Positions 42,480 through 52,125 of a DNA stretch of 59,975 bases are shown in pieces. Both the position numbers and the translations under genes were made by a program. Origin of the DNA: Oscillatoria sp. CS-180 (GTDB lineage: Bacteria; Cyanobacteriota; Cyanobacteriia; Phormidesmidales; Phormidesmidaceae); contig NZ_JAQMUB010000062.1 in the NCBI RefSeq assembly GCF_028330965.1, forward strand, positions 1 to 59,975, given 5' to 3'. The notes beneath the pieces were generated by a model, which was given only the letters and a program-made list of their open reading frames with translations, searched no databases and had not been told where the DNA came from. Position 1 is the stretch's first letter. Each line of letters starts with the position of its first letter.

Positions 42480-43751
42480 TCATATGCTCTCGATGTGACG
42501 CTCGTGCCATTCAACTAAAGGGGTTGCTGTGACACCGTGGATAATGATCGATACTAGTACCGTCAGATAAACGATCCAGCGGAGTTGAGGTAATACTTCG
42601 GGCGGGATACCATCACTGATGGCATAGGACAGATAATAGATGGAGCCAATACCGCGAATGCCAAACCAGCCGAATAGTAGTCGGGTCGCTGAGCGAAAGT
42701 TGCTGCCAATCGTACTTAGCCAAGCGATAATGGGCCGAACCACAAACAGCAAAGCCCCTGCCACAAGGAGTGCTTGAGGGCCAAACTCAAGAATCTCTTC
42801 CACCCGCAATAGTGAACCCAGCAATAAAATTGCACCGACTTCCAAGAGTTTCTCAATCTGCGTGGTGAACTCCAGCTGAGACTGCTGCTGCTCAGGGTAG
42901 TAACCGTATTTTCTGACCACATATCCAGCTACGAAAACAGCTAAAAATCCATAACCGTTGACCACTTCCGTCAGCGCATAAGTCAGCAAGATGACTCCAA
43001 CAGCGACTAGATCCGCCATCACTTCATCGACGCCCCTAGCTTTTTGAATATGGTGGTTGATAAAGATGCCACCTCTAGCGACTATGAATCCCACCACGAT
43101 CGCGGCCCCAATTGCCCACACCAAATCAATCCCAACCCACTGAGGAAACCAGTTGTCCCAATTGGGATCGTTGAGCCAGTGCAAGCCGAAATACACGAAG
43201 GGAAACGCCAGTGCATCGTTGAGTCCTCCTTCGGAGGTGAGACCAAACCGCAATTCGTTTGGATCGTCAGGATGATCCAACTGGACCTCTGAGGCCAGCA
43301 CTGGATCCGTTGGTGCCAATACAGCTCCTAAAAGTACTGCTGCTGGCCAAGATAGCTGTACCAACCAGTGACCGACTGCGGCGATCGCTAAAATGGACAG
43401 CGGCATTAAAAGGCCGATCAGTCGAATCGTTGAGTTCCAGGTGGAAACTCTGAGGGGACGACTAATCTTGAGGCCACAGCTATAGAGAGAAACAATAACA
43501 ACGAACTCGGTAAAGCGTTCAATGAATTGGGTATCTGGCTGTAGCCGAATTAAGCCAATACCGTAGGGTCCTAAAATAATTCCAGCAACAAGATAAAGAA
43601 TGGCGTAGGAGAGGGGCAGGCGGGCAATCCATTCAGAGCCCCACCCTACTGTCAGCAATAGCAAGCCAATCAGCAGCATTCCTAGGATATAAGCGCTTAC
43701 CAAGTCAATTATCTCCTTGCGGCACTTAATCACAGAGTTTAGGACGTGCAA
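42480..43751 (-). CDS. CPA1-type Na+(K+)/H+ antiporter
   Basis: This 423-residue protein has 11-12 hydrophobic spans. The CPA1 signature is visible: APTDPVLASEVQ in one span and EGGLNDALAFPFVYF, with the ND pair, in the next. A late RGIGSIYYL segment is also typical of NhaP-like antiporters. It lacks the long cytoplasmic tail of larger NhaS types. It exchanges Na+ or K+ for H+ across the cytoplasmic or thylakoid membrane. It has no linked regulator. Confidence 0.9.
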   Translation of the reverse strand: MHVLNSVIKCRKEIIDLVSAYILGMLLIGLLLLTVGWGSEWIARLPLSYAILYLVAGIILGPYGIGLIRLQPDTQFIERFTEFVVIVSLYSCGLKISRPLRVSTWNSTIRLIGLLMPLSILAIAAVGHWLVQLSWPAAVLLGAVLAPTDPVLASEVQLDHPDDPNELRFGLTSEGGLNDALAFPFVYFGLHWLNDPNWDNWFPQWVGIDLVWAIGAAIVVGFIVARGGIFINHHIQKARGVDEVMADLVAVGVILLTYALTEVVNGYGFLAVFVAGYVVRKYGYYPEQQQSQLEFTTQIEKLLEVGAILLLGSLLRVEEILEFGPQALLVAGALLFVVRPIIAWLSTIGSNFRSATRLLFGWFGIRGIGSIYYLSYAISDGIPPEVLPQLRWIVYLTVLVSIIIHGVTATPLVEWHERHIESI

Positions 43752-43823
43752 TACACCAGAAAATCTTCACAAGTGCAGATTTGTGACTCTGAAACCGGAT
43801 CTTTGAAAACTTTCAAGACTACT

Positions 43824-43914
43824 TATAGCGGCATGCATTTAAATCAAGCGCACCCCATTCCCTGTTCCCTTAAAACACTGAGATGTACTTGACCAAGCTG
43901 CACAGGGATATATC
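43824..43914 (+). repeat. Dispersed intergenic repeat, family A copy 2
   Basis: This copy begins TTATAGCGGCATGCAT and carries CACCCCATTCCCTGTTCCC and CTGAGATGTACTTGACCAAG, then GCACAGGGATAT. It aligns along its whole length with 18171-18268, with one ~6-bp gap. The terminal inverted repeat is decayed. It ends at the modBC stop codon (43914-43916). Confidence 0.8.
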
Positions 43915-45962
43915 TACTGCTTCAGTGTGATGAGACTATTGGGATCAAGCCAGATCGGCCAGGGAAAGGGCAGTTTTTGTAACGACGCCCATTTTTCCCG
44001 ATGAATTTCAGCCTGAAGATGATAGTCCTGCGGTGAGGTAGGTTCGCTGTGGAGTTTGATATAGAGTGTGACTCGGTGCTGAGTTTCACTGACCATCGCC
44101 AACCAACCTGGAAAAGTATTTCCCCTACAAGGTTCTAGCAAGTACTTAACATGGTGGGCACGGAGTCCAATGTATCCCGTTTCTGAAGGCATTGGCATTT
44201 TGACTTGCAAACGGCAACCCCAGTCCAGCGCTTCGACGTGGTAATCATCTAGGCGGCGGGCACGGGAGAAGTTCTTGCACTCGGTAACCTTAGCAACCTC
44301 AAAGGTTGGGGGTCGTTCGAAAATCTCTTCTTTGGTACCTTCTGCCTGTACTTCTCCGTTTGACAGAACCAGTAGGTTGCTACAAACCCGATAGGCTTCT
44401 TCAAGCTTGTGTGTAATAAATAAGGTAATGCCTTGATATCGGGACAGGACTTCGACCAGTAGTTTTTCGATGTGGCTGCGGAGGTAGGTATCAAGAGCGG
44501 ATAATGGCTCGTCGAGCAATAGGATATCAGGCTGAATCGCTAGCGCCCGAGCCAAGGCTACTCGCTGCTGCTGTCCACCGGAAAGCTGATGAGGATAGCG
44601 ATCACCCAGCCCCGTCAAGCCAATCTGGTCCAAGTATCGCATCACTTCCGTCGCCCGTTGTGGTTTGGGCATGTTCGCTAAACCGAAAGCGATGTTTTGT
44701 GCCACGGTGAGGTGCGGAAACAGTGCGTAGTTTTGGAAGACTAAGCCTACTTTGCGATCGCGACTGGGTACATTGATTCGCTTGTGCGAGTCGAACAACA
44801 CCCGCCCGTTCAGCACAATACGACCTTGGGAAGGGGTTTCTAGGCCGGCAATGCATCGTAGAGTCATGCTTTTACCCGATCCAGAGGCTCCCAGTAGACC
44901 CAGAGGCGCATGATTGGTGACAAAATTCACCTTGAGATGAAACCCTGGCACCTGTTTCTCGATCTTTACGACCAGTTCAGCATTGACTTGGGATACCTCT
45001 GGGACCGGATTGGGTGCTGGATGAGAGAGAACCGTTGCTGTTGAGTGAGTCACGAACAGCGGTTCGGCTGCTGACTTATTCTCTGATTTTTCCCGAGCGG
45101 TTCTTCCCGCTAGGGCAACCGTTTTACGATGCTGGGTGCCCGAAACGGTTCGATAGTTTTCGGAACTAATCTCAGAGTCTACCGCAGCATTCTTCTGCCA
45201 AGGCCTCTTGGCTGCAGAGAGACTAAAGAGATCTCGTTGCAGCGATCGAAACAAGACCCAGTTGAATCCTCGCTTTACCCACTCGTTAACAGCCGTTTTC
45301 TTGTGAGACTTACCGCGATTCCCATAGTTGATTCCTGCAATAACCGCTAAGGAAGCGGCAATCATTAGCAGGACCCAAGCCAGAGCTACCCCCATCCGTC
45401 CTGCTTCAGCAGCAAAGAAAATCGCGATTGGGATGGTTTGGGTTACGCCGGGAATACTCCCTCCCACCATCAGTGTCGCCCCAAATTCTCCTAGGGCACG
45501 GGCAAAGGCCAGCACCATTCCTGCTAGTACTCCAGGCCAGGCTAGAGGCAACAAAATCTGCCAAAAAATTCGCCATTCCGATGCGCCTAAAGTCCGGGCA
45601 GAGTTGATCAAAGTTAGGTCAACCTGCTCAAACGCACTCAGCACCGTCTTATACATCAGTGGAAACGTCACCACTGTTGCTGCGATGACTGCCGCCGCCC
45701 AAGTGAAAATGACTGAGATACCGACTTGATTGAGCAACTGCCCAACAGGACTGTTCTTGCCCAATAGCAGTAGCAGCAAAAAACCGATTACGGTTGGCGG
45801 CAACACCAGAGGCAGTGTCAGAATGCCGTCAATCAATCCTCTTGCCTTGCCGCGATAGCTTAGCATCCAGCGAGCAACTACAATACCAAAGCCGGTCGCC
45901 AGAACGGTCGCAGCGATCGCGGTCTTTAGCGAAATCCAGAGAGGAGTCAAGTCTTCAGGCAT
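43914..45962 (-). CDS. modBC: Molybdate ABC transporter permease-ATPase fusion (ModB-ModC)
   Basis: This 682-residue protein joins two usually separate subunits. Residues 1-~225 are the permease with five spans and the cytoplasmic EAA loop ARTLGASEWRIFWQILLPLA. Residues ~226-330 form a hydrophilic, Lys/Ser/Ala-rich linker. From ~335 the ATPase follows with Walker A GASGSGKSMT, signature LSGGQQQRVALARAL and Walker B ILLLDEPLSAL. The C-terminal ~100 residues are a MOP/TOBE-like regulatory tail (YIGLRAHHVKYLL). Such fusions are known in cyanobacteria. ModA is encoded 21 bp upstream. Molybdate feeds nitrogenase and nitrate reductase. Confidence 0.92.
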   Translation of the reverse strand: MPEDLTPLWISLKTAIAATVLATGFGIVVARWMLSYRGKARGLIDGILTLPLVLPPTVIGFLLLLLLGKNSPVGQLLNQVGISVIFTWAAAVIAATVVTFPLMYKTVLSAFEQVDLTLINSARTLGASEWRIFWQILLPLAWPGVLAGMVLAFARALGEFGATLMVGGSIPGVTQTIPIAIFFAAEAGRMGVALAWVLLMIAASLAVIAGINYGNRGKSHKKTAVNEWVKRGFNWVLFRSLQRDLFSLSAAKRPWQKNAAVDSEISSENYRTVSGTQHRKTVALAGRTAREKSENKSAAEPLFVTHSTATVLSHPAPNPVPEVSQVNAELVVKIEKQVPGFHLKVNFVTNHAPLGLLGASGSGKSMTLRCIAGLETPSQGRIVLNGRVLFDSHKRINVPSRDRKVGLVFQNYALFPHLTVAQNIAFGLANMPKPQRATEVMRYLDQIGLTGLGDRYPHQLSGGQQQRVALARALAIQPDILLLDEPLSALDTYLRSHIEKLLVEVLSRYQGITLFITHKLEEAYRVCSNLLVLSNGEVQAEGTKEEIFERPPTFEVAKVTECKNFSRARRLDDYHVEALDWGCRLQVKMPMPSETGYIGLRAHHVKYLLEPCRGNTFPGWLAMVSETQHRVTLYIKLHSEPTSPQDYHLQAEIHREKWASLQKLPFPWPIWLDPNSLITLKQ

Positions 45963-45983
45963 GAAATTCGCTACTCACCCTTG

Positions 45984-46802
45984 CTATTCGGCCATAGCAA
46001 AACCGTACTCCTCAAAAATGGCAGTCGCGGTGTCACTCGATAAAAAATCGACAAAGTCTTGGGCCGCTTCACTATTCTCGCGATCCGCGATCAGCGCGAT
46101 CGGGTAAACGATAGGCGAATGGCTTTCAGCAGGGATTGTTGCCACTCTCTGCACCCGTTCCGAAACGTTGGCATCCGTGGCATAGACCAGACCTGCATCC
46201 ACATTACCCGTTTCAACGTAAGAGAGGACTTGCCGCACATCCTTACCAAAAACCATTTTGGGTTGCAAAGCGTCAAACAATCCTAAAGAGGCTAATGCTT
46301 CTTTGGAATAGCGGCCTGCTGGTACGCTTTCGGGTTCACCAATCGACACTCTGTTGACTTTGTCAGGGGTAAGGTCGCTTAAGTCGGTCAACTTGGTGGT
46401 CTCCAGCGGCACAATCAAGACCAGAGCATTGAGTAGCAAATTATGACGTGAATCTTCCTCGATCAGGCCCTTAGCCTCCACATCATCCATCCACTTTTGA
46501 GATGCGGAGAGGAAAATATCTGTGGGTGCTCCCTGAATAATCTGTTGAGCCAGAGAGCCAGAGGACCCAAAGTTATAGGTAATCGAAATCGTAGGTGCTT
46601 CGACCTGATAAGCCGCCTGCACTGCTTGCATAACGTCTTGGACACTGGCAGCTACGGAAACAGTGAGTTCAGTGGTGGTGGCCTCCGGCATCGTGTCAGG
46701 AGCGGTAGGCACGTTGGTTTGGGCACAGCTCATGACCGTTAGACTGGTCGATAGTATTAGACCGACCAGAGCAGCAAAACGTCGTTGACCCACCTTTGTC
46801 AT
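45984..46802 (-). CDS. modA: Molybdate-binding lipoprotein ModA
   Basis: This protein has 272 residues from ATG 46802 (an ATG at 46826 adds eight). A lipoprotein signal ends with SLTVMSC (acylated Cys near 26). The ModA family pattern follows: LTVSVAASVQDVMQAVQ, YNFGSSGSLAQQI, GAPTDIFLSASQKWMD, and the later DAGLVYATDANV and YPIALIADR. Oxyanion-binding serines are in the FGSSG and SAS segments. It is exported and anchored in the periplasm. It forms a two-gene operon with the ModB-ModC fusion. Confidence 0.94.
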   Translation of the reverse strand: MTKVGQRRFAALVGLILSTSLTVMSCAQTNVPTAPDTMPEATTTELTVSVAASVQDVMQAVQAAYQVEAPTISITYNFGSSGSLAQQIIQGAPTDIFLSASQKWMDDVEAKGLIEEDSRHNLLLNALVLIVPLETTKLTDLSDLTPDKVNRVSIGEPESVPAGRYSKEALASLGLFDALQPKMVFGKDVRQVLSYVETGNVDAGLVYATDANVSERVQRVATIPAESHSPIVYPIALIADRENSEAAQDFVDFLSSDTATAIFEEYGFAMAE

Positions 46803-47011
46803 AGAATCCTCTGCGGCCAAGTGCAACTGTTTCTACTATTCGTTAACCTTACCTGTGCCAAACGGTGAAACTGTGTCAGCTAACACTGGAAAGATTAAGT
46901 CTATTAGGAGTTATGTATAGAAAATATTCGGCGTTCAAGGCCAGCGTAGCGCGGGCGTTGTTTGATGTAGCTTGAGCCTTCAGTTTTGCTCCACTGACCT
47001 GACCGCTCATC

Positions 47012-47479
47012 TCAACTCAGTTTTGCAGTACATTCTAGAATCAGACGTTCATTAAGTGTCGAGTAGGGCTGAACCTCCAGTGCCCGACGAAAAAATTGAA
47101 TGGCGGCGACGTGATTGCCCAGACCTGCATGGCAAAGCCCCATACCGTGTAAAGCCCCGAAATGATAGGGCACGAGTGCTAAAACCTGCTCGCAATCAGA
47201 AATAGCCTGCCAGTAGCGCTGCTGTAAATAGTAGAGAACAGCGCGACGATTCCAGGCTTCAGCAAAGTCCGGCATGCCCTTAATCGTCTTACTCAGCAAA
47301 GCCTCAGCTTCTTCAACCTGGCCCTCGTCTAACATTGTTTGACTCTGCACTAAAATTTGCGCTCCATAGGCTCCCTTCTGGGTGTACCAGCGTCGCCATA
47401 GGGATTCAGTAGCCACTTGGCGAACGTTACTATCGGGATCCTTTAAATCGTTTAAGAGAGCTTCAGGGTCGGCAGACAT
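47012..47479 (-). CDS. HEAT/TPR-repeat protein
   Basis: This 155-residue all-helical protein begins with one HEAT-like turn (ALLNDLKDPDSNVRQVATES), followed by three TPR motifs. The clearest are AEAWNRRAVLYYLQQRYWQA and GLCHAGLGNHVAAIQFFRRA. TPR proteins of this size serve as protein-protein adaptors. No signal peptide is present and the partner is unknown. It is monocistronic, lying between modA and the isochorismate synthase gene. Confidence 0.8.
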   Translation of the reverse strand: MSADPEALLNDLKDPDSNVRQVATESLWRRWYTQKGAYGAQILVQSQTMLDEGQVEEAEALLSKTIKGMPDFAEAWNRRAVLYYLQQRYWQAISDCEQVLALVPYHFGALHGMGLCHAGLGNHVAAIQFFRRALEVQPYSTLNERLILECTAKLS

Positions 47480-47678
47480 AAAGTATTAGGCGTCAAAGGG
47501 GCTGACAACAGCATGAGTAAGCCTGTGCTAACTAATGTACTGCAAAATAATGCGTTAGCGAGGAAAAGCTTCGTTCAGGTCATAATGCCTTCAAATAGTT
47601 AACCCTTGTGTCGTCGATCGACCTTCTTGAGTGTTCTCAGCGTGTCACCCAGCAGATCAGTACCCGCTGTCATACTGG

Positions 47679-49100
47679 TCATCCAAGGGCATCGGCTAAT
47701 GCTTGAAGCTTAAGCTGAATCTCAGCTAGCTCTGTCTTGGGATCAGACCCTGAAACAATGCCAGCCCCAGCATAAAGACGAGCCTGATTACCTTGGATCA
47801 AAGCTGATCGAATACCCACGATAAATTCACTATTGCCATAGGAATCGACCCATCCAAAAGGAGCTGCGTAAAGACCGCGATCGCAAGATTCCGTTTGAAG
47901 AATAGAGGCGCAGGCCGCCGCAGTCGGTACCCCAGCAACGGCAGGGGTCGGATGCAGCGCTTCCACTAACGTCAAAGGCGAGATTTGGTCAGAAATATCG
48001 CTGCAAATGGGGGTATGCAAGTGCTGAATATTTGACAAGCGCAACAGCCCTGGCGGTGTACTGTAGCGGGGAGAGAGACCCTTATTCTTAAGCTGTTCAA
48101 CAATGAACTCTAGAACCAACTGATGTTCTCGCTGTTCCTTTTGTGTATTTAAGAGGCGCTGACCGATCGCACTATCTTCCGCAGAAGTCTGACCCCGTGG
48201 AGCAGATCCGGCAAGGGCATCTGTCACCAGGCGACCCTGACGAATGCTCAATAGCCGCTCGGGACTCGCTCCAATAAAATGACTGCCACGCTTTCCAGAG
48301 AAGGAAAAGATATAGCAGTCGGGATAGTGTGCCCTGAGCCGAGGCAGCGCGACTAATCTCTCGAAGCTGTTTTGACGGCTAACATCCAAAGTATGAGCAG
48401 CTACTTGTTTTTGCAGCTGATTTGAGCGGATCGCCTCCAAAATTCGGTTCACTTTTTGCTGAAACGCACGCCCCTCTTGAGGGGTCAATTGGGGACTGGA
48501 ATACGCCCTGCTCCAGGCTTGTGAACTCAACAAGTGTTTGGCGGGCAGCATCGCCTGTAGCTGACTCACTTGCCTTGCCGTTTCTCTTGCGAGGGGAGTT
48601 GCCATCGTCCAAGGGGTAACCAGCAGATTGATAACCAGAAAACATCGCTGTCTTTGACGAACAACCTGCCACCGGGTTAGTAATACCGTTGCTGGAGCAA
48701 AGCCTGCTGATGTTGCGCTTAAGGTATCAAAGAACGAAAAGCTGCAAAAAAAATAGGGACCCTCTTTGAGATCTGAAAAGGACTTTACCCGACTCTGCCA
48801 AACACTCAGAGATTCACGAGCAGCCCTAAAACGCTCCTGCCCACTGAAATGCTCACTAATCAATTCACCCCAGGCTGCGATCGCCTGATTGCGGGAAGGC
48901 GATTCAAAATAGCACTGCCGCTGTTCTTCGTTAGGGACCGATAAAAGGATTGCGAGAGGGTCAATTTGAGGGAGTGGAAACGACAAACTAGCAATTTGCT
49001 TGGAGTTTGTTTGGCGGGCCGTCCGAAGACTGACCTTTAAGGCACGCAGGATTGCTGAGTAATGGGGAAGGGTATTCGACCGTGAGGGTGCGACTGTCAT
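47679..49100 (-). CDS. menF: Isochorismate synthase
   Basis: This 473-residue chorismate-binding enzyme converts chorismate to isochorismate, the first step of phylloquinone (vitamin K1) synthesis needed by photosystem I. The C-terminal catalytic domain has FIGASPERLLSIRQGRLVTD, LAGSAPRGQTSAED, HLHTPICSDI and PAVAGVPTAAA, as in MenF/EntC. The N-terminal ~200 residues are divergent, as in other family members. It is divergent from ndk across a 316-bp gap in which no gene is seen. Confidence 0.93.
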   Translation of the reverse strand: MTVAPSRSNTLPHYSAILRALKVSLRTARQTNSKQIASLSFPLPQIDPLAILLSVPNEEQRQCYFESPSRNQAIAAWGELISEHFSGQERFRAARESLSVWQSRVKSFSDLKEGPYFFCSFSFFDTLSATSAGFAPATVLLTRWQVVRQRQRCFLVINLLVTPWTMATPLARETARQVSQLQAMLPAKHLLSSQAWSRAYSSPQLTPQEGRAFQQKVNRILEAIRSNQLQKQVAAHTLDVSRQNSFERLVALPRLRAHYPDCYIFSFSGKRGSHFIGASPERLLSIRQGRLVTDALAGSAPRGQTSAEDSAIGQRLLNTQKEQREHQLVLEFIVEQLKNKGLSPRYSTPPGLLRLSNIQHLHTPICSDISDQISPLTLVEALHPTPAVAGVPTAAACASILQTESCDRGLYAAPFGWVDSYGNSEFIVGIRSALIQGNQARLYAGAGIVSGSDPKTELAEIQLKLQALADALG

Positions 49101-49416
49101 GGAGATGGATAACGACCGATATCAAAACAGGATTTATGAAAAGAAATTCGTAAGCCAGAGCTTAAATCGTGCACAGCAGAGCGCTGCACAGACGCATTTC
49201 TAATGGTCGCATCAATTTTGGAGCAACGCCTGTGTAACCAGTGAAGAAGCATTAAGCTGGAGCATCGTGAGGCGATCGCTCGGACGATGATCGCCAGCAA
49301 ACCCTCTCTCTTCAAGTCTGCTCACATAAGTATGATTATTTGCCCTGGAGTCTTTACAAACGGACTCTTGTTACACAGCATAGAAAAGGTTATCCGCATG
49401 TTAGGAGCTGATATCT
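49101..49416. other. Divergent intergenic region, no gene seen
   Basis: This 316-bp spacer lies between isochorismate synthase (minus) and ndk (plus). A short frame crosses it, but its translation has no protein-like features. The ribosome site of ndk is at 49403-49407. Confidence 0.5.
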
Positions 49417-49866
49417 GTGGAACGCACGTTTATTATGATCAAGCCCGATGGAGTTCAACGAGGGCTTGTTGGCGAAATTGTGGGCCGGTTTGAACAGAAA
49501 GGATTTACGCTAGTTGGCATGAAGTTGATGGCAGTTTCTCGTGAACTAGCAGAGAAGCATTACGCTGTTCACAAGGACAAGCCCTTTTTTGCAGGTCTGG
49601 TTGAGTTTATTACGTCTAGCCCTGTAGTTGCAATGGTATGGGAAGGCGACAACGTGGTTACGTCTGCCCGAACAATCATTGGTGCTACCAATCCAATTTC
49701 TTCAGCTCCTGGCACAATTCGGGGTGATTTTGGTATTACGATTGGCCGCAACCTCATTCACGGTTCTGACGCTATTGAAACAGCTCAGAGTGAAATTGCT
49801 CTCTGGTTCCAGGAGGCAGAACTTGCTAGCTGGGATCCTGCTGTCAAAGGTTGGCTATACGAATAG
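49417..49866 (+). CDS. ndk: Nucleoside diphosphate kinase
   Basis: This 149-residue enzyme equalises nucleoside triphosphate pools by phosphotransfer through a histidine. The active site is [20 protein letters not shown], and the nucleotide-binding opening is [18 protein letters not shown]. The start is a GTG at 49417, chosen because AGGAG lies at 49403-49407 and the family begins MERTF. Length is standard. Confidence 0.97.
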   Translation: MERTFIMIKPDGVQRGLVGEIVGRFEQKGFTLVGMKLMAVSRELAEKHYAVHKDKPFFAGLVEFITSSPVVAMVWEGDNVVTSARTIIGATNPISSAPGTIRGDFGITIGRNLIHGSDAIETAQSEIALWFQEAELASWDPAVKGWLYE

Positions 49867-50039
49867 CTTACGCAGAAGCTTGGGAAAGGACGACGAAGCA
49901 AGTCTTGCGTAGCGACAAGGCGTTGTTGATTTTCAGCCCTATGGACATGGAAATTGGCAGCGTCTTTGTCTTACCCTAAAATACTGACTGCGCGGCTTTG
50001 CAGCGCTTTAAAGTCGTCGCACTTCAGAATTGAAAGTCT

Positions 50040-51131
50040 TCAGAGACAGCTCCGTCCCTCAGAGAAACCGACATTAATATAGTGCTGAGTTGCCGCGCCA
50101 AGATCATTTCCAAAGGCAGCTTGCAAATCACCATACTTGTTCAAATAACTGATCGGATCAAAGGATGCTGTGGAACGGTTTTCAGTCATTCCATGCTGAA
50201 TGTAGTGTTGAGTGACAGCCTCAAGCGCATAGCCAAAATACGCAATCAAGTCACTGTTAGACGCAAGGTACAAGGCTTCATCAAAACTGTCCTTGGTGCG
50301 ACCTTCGAAGTGTCCCCACTGAATGAAGTGCTGGGTAGCAGCTTCTAGGTCATAGCCAAAATTTTCTATCAGGTCGTCATAGGACGCGAGGTATTGAGAC
50401 TCCTGAAAGTGATCCGTTGAGCGCCCTTCAAAAAAACCGTGTTGAGTGTAGTGTTCTACCCCAGCCTGCAAGTCAAAACCCACAACGTCGAGTAAATCGG
50501 TATTAGAAGCCAAATATCCAGCAACGTCGAAACGATCAAAGTGGCGACCTTCTGCTTCTCCAAAAGTTTTGTAGTGCTGCCTCCAAGCAGCAGGGTCAAA
50601 TCCGTATACCTGCAAGATATCTGGATTAGATGCAGCGTATTGATATGGATCAAATGAGTCTATTGAAGCTCCTCCAGAAGCTCCTCCAGAAGCCAATTCA
50701 TTGGCTGTCGTTTCAATTTCTCCTTTTCCAAAAACCTGCGCCCAGTAAGTTTTATAGTTGACCTCACCGGTATCATCCTCTAGATAAAAGTAACCCACTC
50801 CAATTTCATTGAAATGTTCGTTGAGTAGGTTGGCACGATGACCATCGCTTTTAATCCAGGCATCGACAACAGACTGGGGTGAAACATACCCAGCAGCAAT
50901 ATTTTCTCCCACCATGCCAGTTTCATATCCTGCTGCTCTGGCTCGATCCCAAGATCTCGTATTGTCCTTACCTTTATGACTAAAGAAATCTTGCTCAGCC
51001 ATATTCTCAGAATGAGTCTGAGCCGCTTCTGCTAGGTCATCATCAAAAGAAAGTGCCCAAAGCCCATTGTCAGCTCTATATTCATTGGTCAACCTAACAA
51101 CTTCCTGAATGAATTCAGTCGTATTGTTCAT
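50040..51131 (-). CDS. CAP/SCP-domain protein with five C-terminal repeats
   Basis: This 363-residue protein has a CAP domain at residues 1-~135 with HSENMAEQDFFSHKGKDN, VGENIAAGYVSPQSVVDAWI and GHRANLLNEHFNEIGVGY, the usual His/Glu cleft residues. A short Gly/Ala/Ser linker (~145-155) follows, then five ~42-residue repeats of the type FDxxxYLASNxDLI, FGYDLEAATQHYI, GFFEGRS. The repeats resemble cyanobacterial exoprotein modules I cannot name. There is no signal peptide, so export by a type I system or a cytoplasmic role is possible. Cyanobacterial CAP proteins are poorly characterised. Confidence 0.85.
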   Translation of the reverse strand: MNNTTEFIQEVVRLTNEYRADNGLWALSFDDDLAEAAQTHSENMAEQDFFSHKGKDNTRSWDRARAAGYETGMVGENIAAGYVSPQSVVDAWIKSDGHRANLLNEHFNEIGVGYFYLEDDTGEVNYKTYWAQVFGKGEIETTANELASGGASGGASIDSFDPYQYAASNPDILQVYGFDPAAWRQHYKTFGEAEGRHFDRFDVAGYLASNTDLLDVVGFDLQAGVEHYTQHGFFEGRSTDHFQESQYLASYDDLIENFGYDLEAATQHFIQWGHFEGRTKDSFDEALYLASNSDLIAYFGYALEAVTQHYIQHGMTENRSTASFDPISYLNKYGDLQAAFGNDLGAATQHYINVGFSEGRSCL

Positions 51132-52109
51132 GGTCTATTACTCCAAAAATCTGTTTTTGCGATCGTTAAAGTAGATGCAATAGACAATCAATCTGCACCA
51201 AATTAAAGTTGAAATTATTTTCCAAAACAGGAAAATTAGGCAGCATCAGCTGTTAAGCATAATGCCTATTGCTCAAAATTTAAAATTGTTCAAATTGCTG
51301 TCAGTCTTGCTTTCTGTTTTTTAAATTCGAAAAATCTAAAACTGAGATTTAAAAGTCTGAAAGGTAAGCCAGGAAGACTTTTGATGGATGTATTAAAGGT
51401 TCAAAAAGTTACGTTTGGCGAAACAGTTATGTATTTTAGGTATCTCGATTTTGCATTAAAGACAATTTTTAATTGCATTTGACTTTGATTGAGATAACAA
51501 ATTCAACCTTTAAGGTACCTTCTAGAAGAATTTCCAAAAACCTTTTTTTGATTTCAAAGACGAACAAGATTGCTTGCAAACATTGCCTCAGCAGGCTCAG
51601 CTTTTTATTCGATAGCGATAAAATACTGCTTTCGAATGGACTTGATTAAAGGGTGCCTGAAAGCGTGATATCAAAACCTTTGCTCTCTACCAATAGAATC
51701 TCAGATTCCATATGAGGAAACCTCCGAGGATCTATCCAATCTTGTATTTAAGAAAAACTTGGAACAATAGCAAAAGTATGACGTCATCTAGACTTGTAAT
51801 TTTTACTAGGGTCTATCTGGTAAAGTCTTGTTCAGAAAGGATTTTCGGCTTTTGGAAGTGAACAATACTACATTTTTACTGTAATTTCAGGGATTCTTTC
51901 TTGTGTGAAATCTCTTTAGAGAAAATCATGAAGACGCCTTTTCTGGACCTAAAAATTCAGTAATTACTATCAATATCGGTTAAAAGTGCTGAACTTTGAC
52001 GGATGTTATTGAAAGCCTGAACGCGAGAATTTTCAGGGATTCAATAAATACAAGGACATGAATTCACGGATGTATTCAATCTCTTCTAGAGCTTTCCTAT
52101 GGCTTTTGC
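51132..52109. other. Long AT-rich intergenic region, no gene seen
   Basis: This 978-bp region lies between the start of the CAP-protein gene and the stop of the serine hydrolase gene. It is markedly AT-rich, with many A/T runs. I see no frame, RNA gene or known repeat in it. The left ~150 bp should contain the CAP gene's promoter. Its length is unusual for this compact genome. Confidence 0.5.
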
Positions 52110-52125
52110 TTACGAATTCGTAAGC
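52108..52125. terminator. 18-bp palindrome over the serine hydrolase stop codon
   Basis: GCTTACGAATTCGTAAGC is a perfect palindrome that includes the last codons and the TAA stop (52110-52112) of the minus-strand gene. As RNA it could form a short hairpin at the end of the message. On the minus strand the bases after it are AAAAGCC, so it is not a canonical terminator. Confidence 0.35.

Noticed and set aside
51132-52109. A hidden gene or replication origin in the 978-bp AT-rich gap
   Set aside because: No frame over about 60 codons with protein-like composition was found, no clustered DnaA boxes (TTATCCACA-type) and no phased repeats were seen.
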